Source of the DNA: Aquanectria penicillioides
Lineage: Eukaryota > Ascomycota > Sordariomycetes > Hypocreales > Nectriaceae
Length of the DNA: 64,000 nucleotides
NCBI GenBank assembly: GCA_003415625.1
Contig: PYIU01000002.1
Location: 3,906,001 to 3,970,000 of the forward strand
Reading direction: 5' to 3'
Positions within the stretch are counted from its first letter, which is position 1. Each line of letters starts with the position of its first letter. The notes under the pieces were generated by a model that saw nothing but the letters and a program-made list of their open reading frames with translations, ran no database searches and was not told where the DNA came from. Positions 32,139 through 43,235 of the stretch are shown here, in pieces. The translations under genes and the position numbers were made by a program.

Positions 32139-35100
32139 ATGAATCCACAAAGAGACCCCCAACTTCTGAACCCACGCTCACTCCCGGACCTGGTTCGCGA
32201 CTCAGAGTTGATTACTCGTTTCCTTCCCGGGGGCGCAATCCAGCACACAGTCCATGCGTCGCGCAGTCCAGCCGCCCGGAGACGTAGAACACAGCTGGAA
32301 GAAGAATGGCGGCGTGAACGCGAGCTTGGAAATGGCACATATGGCCGAGTATGGCTCGAGAAATGCGTCTCTGGGCCCGCAACCGGGAGTCTCCGAGCTG
32401 TCAAAGAGATCCGAAAGGACTCTGTGTCATTGATTGATTATTCCCGAGAATTAGAGGCAATGGCCAAGTTCTCCCACGAGAAAGTACGCGTATACCTCCT
32501 ATCGGGATTTGAAATCGGACAAGTTCGCTGATTCCTTGAAGTATGTTGACTGCTTTGTGAAGAGCTTTGGCTGGTATATGTCGACTGAAATGGTCTTTAT
32601 TGCCATGGAGCATCTCCAACATGGTGATCTTCAAAAGTACCTAACAGGGCCCTTCCCGGAGAGTGAAGCCAAAGATATCGCTGCCCAAATCACCGAGGGT
32701 CTCTTGCACATGCATGACAACGGGTTTGCCCATAGGGACCTCAAGCCATCAGTACGCTACCTTGCCGTAACATCCACAACAGCGCTCAATATACTGACAG
32801 GCCTTCAATTTGCCCCGTAGAACATTCTCGTTTACCAACCCGGCCCCGAATGGTGGGTCAAGATTGGCGATTTTGGGATCTCTAAGCGTGCCCAGGAAGA
32901 GGATACGGCATTCCGAACCCTAATTGGGACAGAAGGCTACCTAGCCCCCGAGATTGTTGGGTTTGTTGTTGACCAGAGCCCTTCAACTTCCGACTCGTTT
33001 TCCTACACCTTTGCTGTTGATATGTGGGCCTTGGGCGAGCTGGTATTTCGTCTGATCACAACGCGCCCGGCGTTCCCTAACAGACAAGAACTCTTTCACT
33101 ATGTCGTTCGTGGGAAACGGTTTCCCGTAGCTGAATTGGAGGCCCTGAACGTGAGTCTGAACTGTTGCAAGTTCATTACGAAGTGCATGGCGGCCGATCC
33201 CTCCAAGCGTCTCACATCTAAGGAGGCTACTGTGCACCCTTGGGTACAGATATCGAGGCCATCCTCGCGATCCAGCTCCACTTCGTTAAAGAGGCAAGTG
33301 GTATCTGAATAGATGCTGTCAAAGACCATAGGACAGGGAACTAATGTACTTGGCCTGAACTACAGAAAGACTGAAGCTTTGACACTCGACGTCGACGTCA
33401 ATGCAACTGAGACGAACGAGCAACCTTTGGAGCATGAGCCGTCGTCCGAACTCGAGACTCCGGCGCAATGGAGCACCCTATCCTCAGGCACCCAGTCAGG
33501 ACAAAATACAGCTCTGGCTTCGGCCAATATGCTTCACGTAGAACAGGACATGATCCCCGAAAACACAGCCCAGTGGAGCACCGCGCCTTTGCAGTCCCAC
33601 CCGCGTGTGGAAAGTAATAAGAGAACCACGGCAGTAGTTGAACTGTCCATAGACACCATAAAACAGCCTCCCGAACATCTGAATAACCCAGTTCCTGCGT
33701 TGAATCCCGGAAAATCGTCCGGCGGCAATACACCAGGGACTGTCGCTGTAAATCGCGACACCAACCCAACTCCTACATCGTCACTTGGCCTGTGGAATGG
33801 ACGCCATAATGAGGATGTAAGTATTCTATGCTTTGAGTCAGCCACTGCAAAACCACTGCATGTTAACACTGAAATGTCAAAAACCAGTTCCCTACTCACA
33901 ACGATCTCAACATTTTAGGGACTGGCGCGAAACGAGCTAGTGTGGTACTCCGAAGCCTTGAAAAGAGTTATCATGACACCCCGCGTGTTATACGTCACCT
34001 TGCAATTAACTGTGATAAAGCAGCTGCGGTACTCCCGCGGCTAGGACCATTTCTATTTCCTCCCCTAGGCGTGATTTCGGCCAAAGGAGGATTTTTAGGA
34101 GCTTCTATCGCCGCTCTAGTTCAAGGTATTTGGGATAGTGTTGAGGAATTGGGATGCTGGTCCGACAAAATACCCAAAGGGCCGGCATATCTGAAGGGTA
34201 TCGAGAAACTAGGACCTTGGGATCAATTTGCACACCATGATGCGCGGTTGAACTCTGCACTTCAACAAATCAGACAGCACCGCGCGATTCTTTGCTTCGT
34301 CCTTGATTGCTTCCAAGAGTACGCGATACATGATACACAGTGGCATTTACTTCGCTAACAGTAACCAGGCACTTAGCCTCTGATATTGAACTGCGCCTCC
34401 AAAGCAGACTTCCATCCCTCGGCTATAGTATTGTCCCTCCATCCATGGATCACCTCCACCTATATCTTCCGCGCATGCTGGATCACCCGAAAATTCAAGA
34501 ATACAGAGCAAGTCTGGCACGCAAACCCAACAAAGACTTCCGAGGAGTGGAGAGGCTCGAGTCTGCTATTACAGAGCGCGACCTGGAGATGTTGACTTTG
34601 ATACTAGCAAGCGGACAAGACCCCAACTGCGGCCCGTTGCCAGGTTCTGGAAAGGCCCCCTTGCACCTGGCCCTATCGTTGGACGGGGATGACGGGCAGA
34701 TAGCTATCCTTCTTGTGTTGGCGGGAGCCAACCTTGAAACGAAAACTAAAGAAGGGGAAGAGGCCTTGTTTCTGGCTGTCACGATGGAGCATGATTATGA
34801 TGTCGTCGGCCTAATGTGCGAACTTGGAGCAAAAGTGAACGCGCTGTGCGATGACACCCAGAGCCAGCCATCCTGCGCTGCCCTTCATCAAGGTGCCATT
34901 CTTGGTTATTCAAACCAAGTCAACAGGACTCTCATTGCATATGGGGCAGATGTGAATATGCTCTCTCTAGACGGGGTGGCAGCTATTGGTTATGCTATCA
35001 TGGGGAACCATATCGCCACCGTCCGCATGCTTCTCGACTACGGTAGTGATATCCATGTGGAGCACGCTGATGGAGGGACAGCACTCCACCTCGCCTTATA

Positions 35101-36202
35101 TGATGGAACCAAGGCAAATTTGGAGATAATCCAGCAGTTGATAAATTGGGGAGCGGAATTGGACCATGAAAGTAGGGAAGGCCGCCCTCTATTTTTCGCA
35201 GCGGAGAGTGGCTGTGCCTTGGACATACTCCAAACACTGATTACTGCCGGAGCACCCCTCAATTATCCCAAGGGCGTCGATTCTCCCATATCTACGGCCA
35301 TTCTCAAAAACAACATCGAAGCTGCAGAGGCCCTGTTGGCGCTTGGAGCGAATGTTGATGTCCCGGGAAGAAAGGGTCGGATGCCTATTCACCACGCCGT
35401 CAACCGCGAATCTACCAAAATACTCAAGCTGTTGCTTGAGCGTTGTGTGGAAGTTGACCCTCTGACCGATAAAGGCTACACACCCCTTGCGCTTGCAGCA
35501 AAGCAGGGCAATGTCGGCGCAATGAGAATGCTAATACAGCGCGGAGCAAACGTCAACCTCGCACTGCAATCAGACCACAATGCCTTCTTCTACACCCTGA
35601 AACATAACAACATAGAAGCAGCCAAGTTGCTGATTCGCCGTGGACTTGACTTTGATGCGGCTATTTCGATGAGCGAGTTCAAGGCCATTCACCTGGCGGT
35701 GAATTTTGGGAGCAATGAGATCGTCAACGTGCTTCTAGATAGGGGAGTCGACGTTGAATCACTCACAACTACAAACGGCTTCCGACCGTTGATGATCGCG
35801 TGTTGGTCTGGCTATATTCATACAGCTCAATTGCTCATTGCCCGAGGCGCTGACATCCACGCAAAATCTGTTTTCTTGCAACAAGGGCTGCTTCATTTTG
35901 CTATCAAAGTTCCGGACGTCTTGCGGTTTGTGTTGGGGCTTGGGCTTGATGTCAACAACCAGGACGAAAAAGGGTCCACGCCGCTTCACGAAATCGTCGT
36001 CTGCCGCAACGCTGACTCGTCACATGGCATCGAACGCGCCAGGATGCTTTTGGAACATGGAGCGAAGCAACTTTATGCGGGATCCGTGTACAAATATCAT
36101 GGCGATGAGAAAAAGTGGTATTCTGGGACGCCAAGTAAGATTGCACGGCAGCTGGGTAATGTGGTTTTGGCTGAGTTTCTGGAGAAGTGGAGCCCCCCCT
36201 GA
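32139..36202 (+). CDS. Serine/threonine kinase - ankyrin repeat protein, about 1247 aa
   Basis: Six exons: 32139-32483, 32542-32751, 32821-33293, 33366-33816, 33888-34318 and 34369-36202; all joins are in phase. The ATG at 32139 follows an in-frame stop. The kinase domain (about 50-325) is complete: glycine loop GNGTYG, RAVKEIRK lysine, HRDLKPSN, DFG in GDFGISK, and GYLAPE. A TAG lies in frame at 33310-33312, but it is inside a 72-base intron with a GC-AG donor (AG/GCAAGT) and a CTACAG acceptor, so the chain continues. Residues about 343-493 are a Ser/Thr/Pro-rich linker. Residues 493-636 are a helical, partly hydrophobic region (FLFPPLGVISAKGGFLGAS) of no family I know. About 665-1235 are ankyrin repeats, roughly fifteen to seventeen. 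Two separate genes is the alternative if the GC-AG intron is not used. Confidence 0.83.
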
Positions 36203-36817
36203 GCAGGTAGGGTTGATGTAGATAGTCCTTCCCCAAAGCTTGGTCAAGGAGATATGATGATTGACTTGAAGGATGTTCTGGAAATTCGAGCGGTTGATCC
36301 GGGCATGATGCAGTTTATTGATAGAGGTCTGGACACTGTCTAACCCGGCTCCGTAGCACTAACTCACCCCCTGGCCTTGGGTTGGCTGGATGGAACAGTT
36401 TTCGCTGGAATGAGAAATTAAAACGGGATTGCTGCCATATCTGCTGATGAACGTAGCTCGTTGTGAACAGTTAAACCCAAGGCACCCATTCTTGCCTACT
36501 GTGTTCCTTGGGCTCTAAGCCTCGTTCGGATCACCCTGAGATGGCTGGATAGGGGCTCTTGAACAATTTGATTCTAGTAAAAAGAGTAACAAGCCATGAG
36601 CTGAAAAAAATAGTGTGTCGCTATGGGCGTCTTCCTCAGCATCCAAACGCCATATCCTGGGTGCGCCGCCCCTATGCCATGATGGGCCCTCGGGCCAGAG
36701 CCATGCGAAATCCCTATTCCATCCTCATACACACCGACAAAGAAATTAGGACCCCAACGCCTCTTGTCTCATACCAGTACAGCGTCCAAGTTGTCCACCG
36801 CTTCAGTCTTCAACCAT
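36203..36817. other. Intergenic, convergent 3' regions
   Basis: Between the ends of the kinase-ankyrin gene (+) and the cyclin gene (-). No gene seen. Confidence 0.55.
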
Positions 36818-38214
36818 CTAGTCCTCAACAAGCTCTCCCTCGTCTTCTGACATTCGTGCTCGCTTCTCTGATCTGCCATCCTCATCTGCATCGCCTTTAT
36901 CAAAAATCCTTCGTTTCAAAGGTGATTTGGAGTCTCCTTCTCTACTGCCGGTGCCATTCGCTTTACCTCCAGGACCAGGACTGCGACTGCCACGATCAAG
37001 CTCCATCGGGGTTCCGTTGGTTGATGACTGGGTGTCTGCTTGGCTCAACAAGGTATCGCCTCGCCTTCGAGTATTTTCGAGGTGGAAAGCTGGCGATGGC
37101 AGAGATGGGTTCTGCTTTCTGAGTGGATTCTCCGTGTAAAACTGCCGCATCACGTCGATGGCCATGACACACCGACCCTCGTCACCCTTCAAATGCTTCC
37201 ACCAAGCCTCGCCGTTGATGTCGTCTATTTGCTGGTTGGTGTGCACGCTCGCAAAGAAGATTGCCACAATGGCGACGTCTTTGGCCTCGATAAGAAGAGG
37301 GATGGACGTCAGACATGCGTCATTGCAGAATGCCCATGCGTTCTGTCTCAGGTGTTTGTTGTGCACAATATCGAGCTGTCCGAGCAAGTCGAAAAGGTGG
37401 TGGTACGGGTTGTCAATCATCAGATCGAACGTCAGCTGTTCGAGCATGACTTCCTCGTAGGTCAGGATACTATCTCTCCACCGCCAATATTCTTTGCTCT
37501 GCTCATCAATAATGAGCTTGGCATTCTTCTGCGCCACCTTTGCCACTGCAATGATGATATCCTTGGTTTTTCGACAGTTCTCTTCAACCTTATTTGCCAG
37601 AAAGAGGGCAGTTGCCGCAATGTTCTGTAATGAGGTCATGTTAGCAGCTGGCTCTGATAGGCTTCCCAATTTCTGCAAATAAGGGACATGCGTTGGGTTC
37701 GAAGCGGGGACTGAGTCCTAGATTCTTGATGTTGTATTGGACTTACATAGTGGTGAATGCCGTTCTTGTCTGGTATCATGCTAAATCGCATGTAGAATCG
37801 GTGGAAGAAGACGCCTGCCACCCAGAGGGTGATCTGGGGTAGGTCGAGCATGACACCGGTCTGGTAGATAAAGTTGACACCCTTTGCCCTACGCATTCTC
37901 TCCTCTGCCGGGGCCAGTCCCTCCACAATGGAGGGCGTGCTGCGCACCTCATCTGATGTAAACGACCATTGATTCGGGCCCGGCGAGGGCGTTTGCGCGC
38001 TAGATTGCGCCGGAGAGGCTTGGTTTGTGCGTGCCTGCAGCCGAGGGGGAGATGTGCGTGTGGAGTGCTGAGGAGGAGTTGGAACAGCGGGAGGAACGGC
38101 GTCGTGGCGTCGAGGAGATCTGGAGCGAGATTCGCGATCTGGTCGCGATGATCCAGGGACTGCGGGAGGTTGGTATCCTTCCCGAGGAGGGCGGTAGCGA
38201 TCGATGCTCGCCAT
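36818..38214 (-). CDS. Transcription-type cyclin (cyclin T/K, Pch1-like)
   Basis: Regulatory subunit of an RNA polymerase II CTD kinase (Cdk9- or CTDK-type). Two exons, 38214-37747 and 37624-36818, split by a 122-base intron (GTAAGT...TTACAG) in phase 0; 424 aa. Residues 1-100 are Arg/Ser/Pro-rich. The first cyclin box runs from about 110: RRAKGVNFIYQTGVMLDLPQ, FFHRFYMRFSM, then IAATALFLANKVEENCRK, with the Lys and Glu of the kinase-binding groove. The second box follows (EQLTFDLMIDNPYHHLFDLL; NDACLTSIPLL). The tail is Ser/Gly/Lys-rich and ends in an acidic EDEGELVED, with KSPLKRR and KRAR as likely nuclear signals. Whether the partner is Cdk9 or the CTDK-I kinase cannot be decided here; T/K-type is firm. 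Confidence 0.88.
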
Positions 38215-38644
38215 GGCTGGCAGCACTATGTCGGGTTGACGGTGGAGCGAAGAAGGCGACTGCACCGGAGCATGGGGAAGAATCCGACCAGGAGTTGGCT
38301 GATGTCAAGTTGATGGAACCAGTGGGAAGGCCTTTGTTCTAGTCGGCGGCGAGGTTGGCACCAGGGGGCCCATAAACTCTTGTTATCTAATCGCACGGGT
38401 GGCGTCACATGACCCGACGGGCGGAAAGTGGGTGCACACCAACCCAACATAGCGGTACTCCGTACCTACGTAACCAATAGGCAGGTTGGAGGAGTGAAAA
38501 TGGACGACAAACCTGTTTATCAACGCTTCTCAACAATGCATTTTAACACCACCGCTATCTGTTGATGCTTTTCCAAAGAAGCCGTATTATCCGGGGTATC
38601 TCAAAGTATTGCACATTAGTCTCGCACGGATCTATCCTTGTTCC
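38215..38644. other. Intergenic between Prp4 end and cyclin start
   Basis: 430 bases holding the cyclin promoter and the PRP4 3' UTR, both genes on the minus strand. No other feature. Confidence 0.55.
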
Positions 38645-40203
38645 TTAGATACCTTCGCCGTCATTGCGGCCCCAAAGCTTGACCGTGCGGTCGTGTCCTC
38701 CACTGACAATCCATTTCCCATCCCTGCTGTAATCGACACTAGAAACCGGTCCAGTGTGGCCACTGAGTGACTGCACCAATGTCCAGTCATCCGCCGAGAA
38801 GATTTTGACGGTCTTGTCGAATCCACTGGAGACAAAGAATGTGCCCGACTTCTTGGGTATTTGAGCATCCTTCTCGTCAACTCCGGGAGGATTGCCCCAT
38901 ACTGGATCGTCAAGGCCCTTGAACCAGCGCATGTCTGATACAGCGCTGCTGTGCGCGCCGATTCCACCTGTCCTCTGCACTTTTCTGACATCCCAACACT
39001 TGATCCAGCCATCAGCCGACCCAGACAACACTCGGTGCCCATCCGAGCTCCAGTCAAGTGCGTGGATGGGTTTGATGTGGCCGTCGAGGTGCCCATCCAA
39101 AATCATCACCGTGCGTCCGGACCTTAGATCCCAGATCCTACCAATGCTGTCGAGACCAGCGGTAGCCAACAGAGATCCGTCAGTATTGAAGCTGAGAGCG
39201 TAGACGCCGCGAGAGTGGCCCTCTTGGAGGAGTACCTCCGCAGTTGTCTCGACATCCCAGAGGCGCCATGATGTATCCTCAGATGCAGAGGCCAGGTAGC
39301 GTCCTGAGGGGTGGAACTCAATGCGGCAAACTCGTTGAGAGTGACCCTGGAGAGTTGACAGAGGGGTATCTTGGTTCAAAGACCATAGATGGACGAGGCC
39401 CTCAGCACCACCAGACGCCAGGTTGACCGAGTCAGGGGAGACACCCTGCTCAGGAATTGTAGCACCGGGGACCAAGAGATGCCGCTGATTTTGTTGGTAT
39501 GACCACGGAAGGTCTTCTTCTCGGTTAAGTTAGGTATCTCGACCAACTTGACCTGGCCGCCCCAGTTGCCCACGGCCACAAGCTCTCCGTTGGGAGACAT
39601 CCTGGTCATGCTAACATGTCTTTCACCGACAGTCTGACTGCCCTGGAGCTCGAACGCCTGCAACCTCTCCTTGATCTGTTTTCGGAACTTGATGTGTGTT
39701 CGGAGAGGGATCGTGGACTCGGCCTTTTGAAATTTGTTTTTTCGCTTCGCCTGCGGTATCGAGTACTGAGCAATGTTGATGCGGGCTTGTAAAAGCTCGG
39801 GGCCGCCTCGCGAGTAGAATTCCTCCTCCTGTTCCTCTGCCTCGTCTTCGGGCGCATCCTCCATCGTAATGTCACCATTCTCCAGCCCGGTCATCTCCGC
39901 CTGAATCGTTAGGAGCTCGCGCAAACGATCTCTGCGATCCACGGGGCCCTCTCCGAAGAGGGTCATGGGCTCGCCCATCTCCCTGAGCTTGGCCCGAACT
40001 CGGCCATCATCTGTTGGCACGGCTATGGTGGCGGCGAGCCGCTTGCGATTGAACTGGCCAAGGATGGCGGAGGCCTTTTCAGGGGCCGCCCCGGCGCCGC
40101 CCATGGTGATGTCGTAGTCGTGGTCATCTGGGAGATCCTCCAAGGCGATGCCTTGGTTGGACTCGGCTTCCTCCACATACGCCTGCCGCGATGGGTGCAT
40201 CAT
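38645..40203 (-). CDS. PRP4: U4/U6 snRNP WD40 protein Prp4, frame broken at a C run
   Basis: Component of the U4/U6.U5 tri-snRNP; contacts Prp3 and U4/U6 RNA. Starts [12 protein letters not shown] at 40203 (or 40200). The N-terminal half holds the SFM/Prp4 splicing-factor motif: [20 protein letters not shown] and LRELLTIQ. The C-terminal half is a seven-bladed WD40 propeller ([58 protein letters not shown]; and [21 protein letters not shown] at the end). The frame changes between SGISWSP and GATIPEQG at a run of four (39467-39470, G on this strand); one more C on the coding strand rejoins them and gives 519 aa. Everything else is intact, so I take this as a sequence error. Not to be confused with the Prp4 kinase of S. 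pombe. Confidence 0.9.
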
Positions 40204-41696
40204 CTTGGCGGTTGAACGACTCGCAGGCAGGGGGAGCTTCCCGTTACCAAGAGGTCGAGTGTAGGTGGGTGAAGGAGGTGGAACGAGAAAGATCGGAGCG
40301 GGAGGGTTTCCGAGGCAGTTGCGTACTAAGAGATCGGAGCGATGGGAATCGTGGAAGTGGTTCAGCAGCTGCAGCCTTGCGCAGCCATCAATACCTAGCT
40401 CCTTGTGGATAGATGCTTGCAGGCTGAGATGGGAATTTTCTCGGTGGCGGTGGTTAGTTTCGCCGACGCGAGCGCTGGGCAGATCCACTATGGAGGTTCC
40501 GGGGTGGAAGTTGAGGGTGTGGAAAAAAGCATGCTAGAGGCAGTTGGAGTGCCGGGGGCCTCATGGATTGTTAGTGCTCAGAAGCGGACGTGCCCGCTAA
40601 ATCGGGACCTAACCGTTGCTGCCCGCCGATCGCCGCATGCTCCCTGCAAGTCAGGTTATTGGTGATGTCAAGTCTCCAGACTTTCGGCTCGAGTGTAACA
40701 AGGTCTGCAGCGCAGCAGCTATTTCGGCCTGACCGCCGCGATCAAAAGTCTCCCGAGTCCTGTTGCGCCGCGCAATATGCGAGAGCGGGCCTTAGGTGTT
40801 CACATAAGCTTGGGATGGCGGTGCGCCGGTGCCCGACCCAGAATACGATCTGAGAGGCGCCAGCTGGCGCTCCCCTGTGGCTTTGGCCCTGAGCCCCCCC
40901 GTCTCATCAAAGGAAAACCCTTTCCGCTCGTCTCCTGGACAGCCCTGGGTACCGGAATAGCACTTTACGTGCAGATCCAAGACAGGATGAGGACGGGTGT
41001 GCAACCAGGAACGACCAGCCGTCCGATCCCGAGCGCCTGGTCGGGGGCGCTGCTAAAAGAATCCCTGCCCTGTGCTGAGCCGGGCAAGGCGAGGGTGTGC
41101 ATCAAACTTGAAAGGGGCCGGCCTGCCAAAGGGAACCAAGATTTCTAGGGACTGCCAGTGGGGAAGATTACGCTTGTTACAGCGCGGTGCAGGGCTGGCG
41201 CCGATGGCGCAGGGCACGGCAGCCAGTAAAGGGCGCCCAAAAGCTGGCCTGGGGGCGTTGGCACTCTCACTGGCTGGGGCTTTCACGGGCCACGAAATTT
41301 TTAAATGTCTCGGCCAGGCCTGGCTGGACGCTTCGTTTCCCTTCCCCTTCTTCTCTTCTTTACACCTGTTGGTGAACCTCACTCCCTACCCATACCAGCC
41401 GCCCTCCCGACCAGCTATCGCCGCCCAATGCATATAGCAAAACCCGCCGACGTCCGCCTTTCCTTCTTCCGTTACCAGATGCGTGTTGCGAGCTTCCACG
41501 AGACCCTGCGACCCTTCGAATCTGTGCCCCGCGCTGATCCGGAGCGACGACGAGGCTCCCCTTGAACATTGCAACCTCAGCCTGTTACACTTGTCGGCCC
41601 TCGTCGGCCTTGAAATCGAGTGATTGAGTGTTGTGGTCGTTGCGGGTTTGGCCGAGTGTTTACCAAAAATTGATATTTTTTTTTATCAAAACGACC
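40204..41696. promoter_or_regulatory. Divergent promoter region, PRP4 and S6K-type kinase
   Basis: 1.5 kb between divergent starts. The kinase side ends in a C/T-rich stretch (41330-41480) and an AT-rich T9 tract just before the ATG, typical of a long fungal leader. No open frame with support. Confidence 0.5.
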
Positions 41697-43235
41697 ATGA
41701 TAAGCCGAGCCCCCACCGCGGTCACCACCGTCCGCGGCTTTCAGGCAACACCCGTCGCATCTGGTGATGAGGACTCTGACCATGGGCCGGGAGATACTAC
41801 TCCGCGCATGCCAGCGCGCGCTGGACGTAAGCTCATCGACGACGTTGTCAGCGCCAACTGCAGCCCGACCCTTCGCCCCACTGGCTCTCCAGCCGTTTCG
41901 GGCATCGCCAAGCTTCGGATGCAACTGGAACCCTTGAGCCTGGATGGCTCTTCGTCGCCTTGCCACTCTATGAGCCGCTCCAGCAGCCACCAAGGAATCG
42001 GGCATGACACTCGTAGGCAGCTGCTTAGCCGCTCCCAAAGCCGCGACGACGTGCGTAGTGAAGCTGGGAGCGAGGGTTCGGAGAGTTACGAGGTTAACCT
42101 CGAGAACGACTTTGTTAGTGAGAGCGTTCGTGAGCGAACCGGATTCATGGAACCACTTGAAGGTGGTCTCAACCCGAACCGTAAGATGACATCAGAGGAT
42201 TTTGATCAACTCCGATGTCTCGGCAAGGGTACCTACGGAACCGTGCTTCTGGTAAAGCAACGTGCCACTGGAAGACTTTACGCGCAAAAGCAGTTTAAGA
42301 AAGCGTCTCTGGTCGTCCACAAAAAGCTGGTGGAGCAGACCAAGACTGAGCGTCAAATCCTCGAATCGGTTAACAGGCACCCATTCGTGGTCAAGCTCTT
42401 CTACGCATTTCAAGATCACGAGAAACTTTACCTAATCCTCGAATATGGGCAGGGCGGCGAGTTATTCACCCACCTGAACACGGAGAAGATGTTTTCCGAG
42501 AACGTCGCTGCCTTCTACATGGCCGAAATGCTCCTCGCCATTTCGCACCTCCACAACGACCTGGGAGTCGTGTATCGTGACCTTAAGCCCGAGAACTGCC
42601 TGCTGGATGCCGAAGGCCATCTCCTCCTCACCGATTTCGGTTTGTCCAAGGTGGCCGTTGAGCAGTCTGAGAGTTGCAACTCGATGCTGGGCACGGTTGA
42701 ATATATGGCGCCAGAGGTCGTCCTCGGGAAGAGGTACGGCAAGGCAGTCGACTGGTGGTCGTTTGGCGCCTTGGGCTACGACCTGATGACTGGAGCGCCT
42801 CCATTCCGTGGCCAGAACCACGCCAAGATCCAGGACAACATCGTGAAGCAGAAGCTGGTGCTGCCATACTTCCTCAGCCCCGACGCCAAAGACCTGCTTA
42901 CTCGGCTCCTGCGCAAGGACCCAAACAAGCGACTCGGTGCTGTGATGCCCAAGGATTTGCAGACAATGAAGAAGCACCGGTTTTTCCGCAAGATCGACTG
43001 GAAGAAGCTCGCAGCGCGAGAGCTGGAGCCGCCAATTCAGCCGATGATCACGGATCCGGAGCTTGCTGAGAACTTTGCGCCCGAGTTCACGGAGCTGTCG
43101 ATCAGCCCCGTCATGCCAAGCAAGGATCTATGGCCAAGGAGCCTCCCTAAGGAGGACCTCTTTGGTGGCTTCAGCTTCGTCGCGTCATCGAGTCTGCTGG
43201 AGAGTGAAGGATTCGCGTTTGCGGCTCAGACTTGA
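41697..43235 (+). CDS. S6K-type AGC protein kinase (Psk1-like)
   Basis: AGC-family serine/threonine kinase, 512 aa, one exon. The start MISRAP at 41697 is chosen over an in-frame ATG 23 codons upstream because the codons between resemble leader (IFFFIKTT). Residues 1-160 are Ser-rich and disordered. Kinase domain from about 170: GKGTYG loop (176-181), AQKQFKK lysine, YRDLKPENCLL, TDFGLSK, activation loop with SMLGTVEYMAPE, and the AGC insert VDWWSFG. After the RLG block comes the AGC tail with NFAPEFTEL-type turn motif and the hydrophobic motif FGGFSFV (an FxxFS/T-F/Y site), where TOR-dependent phosphorylation occurs in S6K-like kinases. The pattern fits the S. pombe Psk1 branch better than Ypk or PKA. 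Sch9 lies 7 kb away. Confidence 0.88.
   Translation: MISRAPTAVTTVRGFQATPVASGDEDSDHGPGDTTPRMPARAGRKLIDDVVSANCSPTLRPTGSPAVSGIAKLRMQLEPLSLDGSSSPCHSMSRSSSHQGIGHDTRRQLLSRSQSRDDVRSEAGSEGSESYEVNLENDFVSESVRERTGFMEPLEGGLNPNRKMTSEDFDQLRCLGKGTYGTVLLVKQRATGRLYAQKQFKKASLVVHKKLVEQTKTERQILESVNRHPFVVKLFYAFQDHEKLYLILEYGQGGELFTHLNTEKMFSENVAAFYMAEMLLAISHLHNDLGVVYRDLKPENCLLDAEGHLLLTDFGLSKVAVEQSESCNSMLGTVEYMAPEVVLGKRYGKAVDWWSFGALGYDLMTGAPPFRGQNHAKIQDNIVKQKLVLPYFLSPDAKDLLTRLLRKDPNKRLGAVMPKDLQTMKKHRFFRKIDWKKLAARELEPPIQPMITDPELAENFAPEFTELSISPVMPSKDLWPRSLPKEDLFGGFSFVASSSLLESEGFAFAAQT

Noticed and set aside
33313..33918. Separate gene starting at the ATG right after the kinase TAG
   Set aside because: Same frame as the kinase, and a consensus GC-AG intron joins them; a separate start is less likely, though not excluded.
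41645..41665. TGGCCGAGTG, a tRNA A-box-like sequence before the S6K-type kinase
   Set aside because: No B box within range; lies in the kinase leader.
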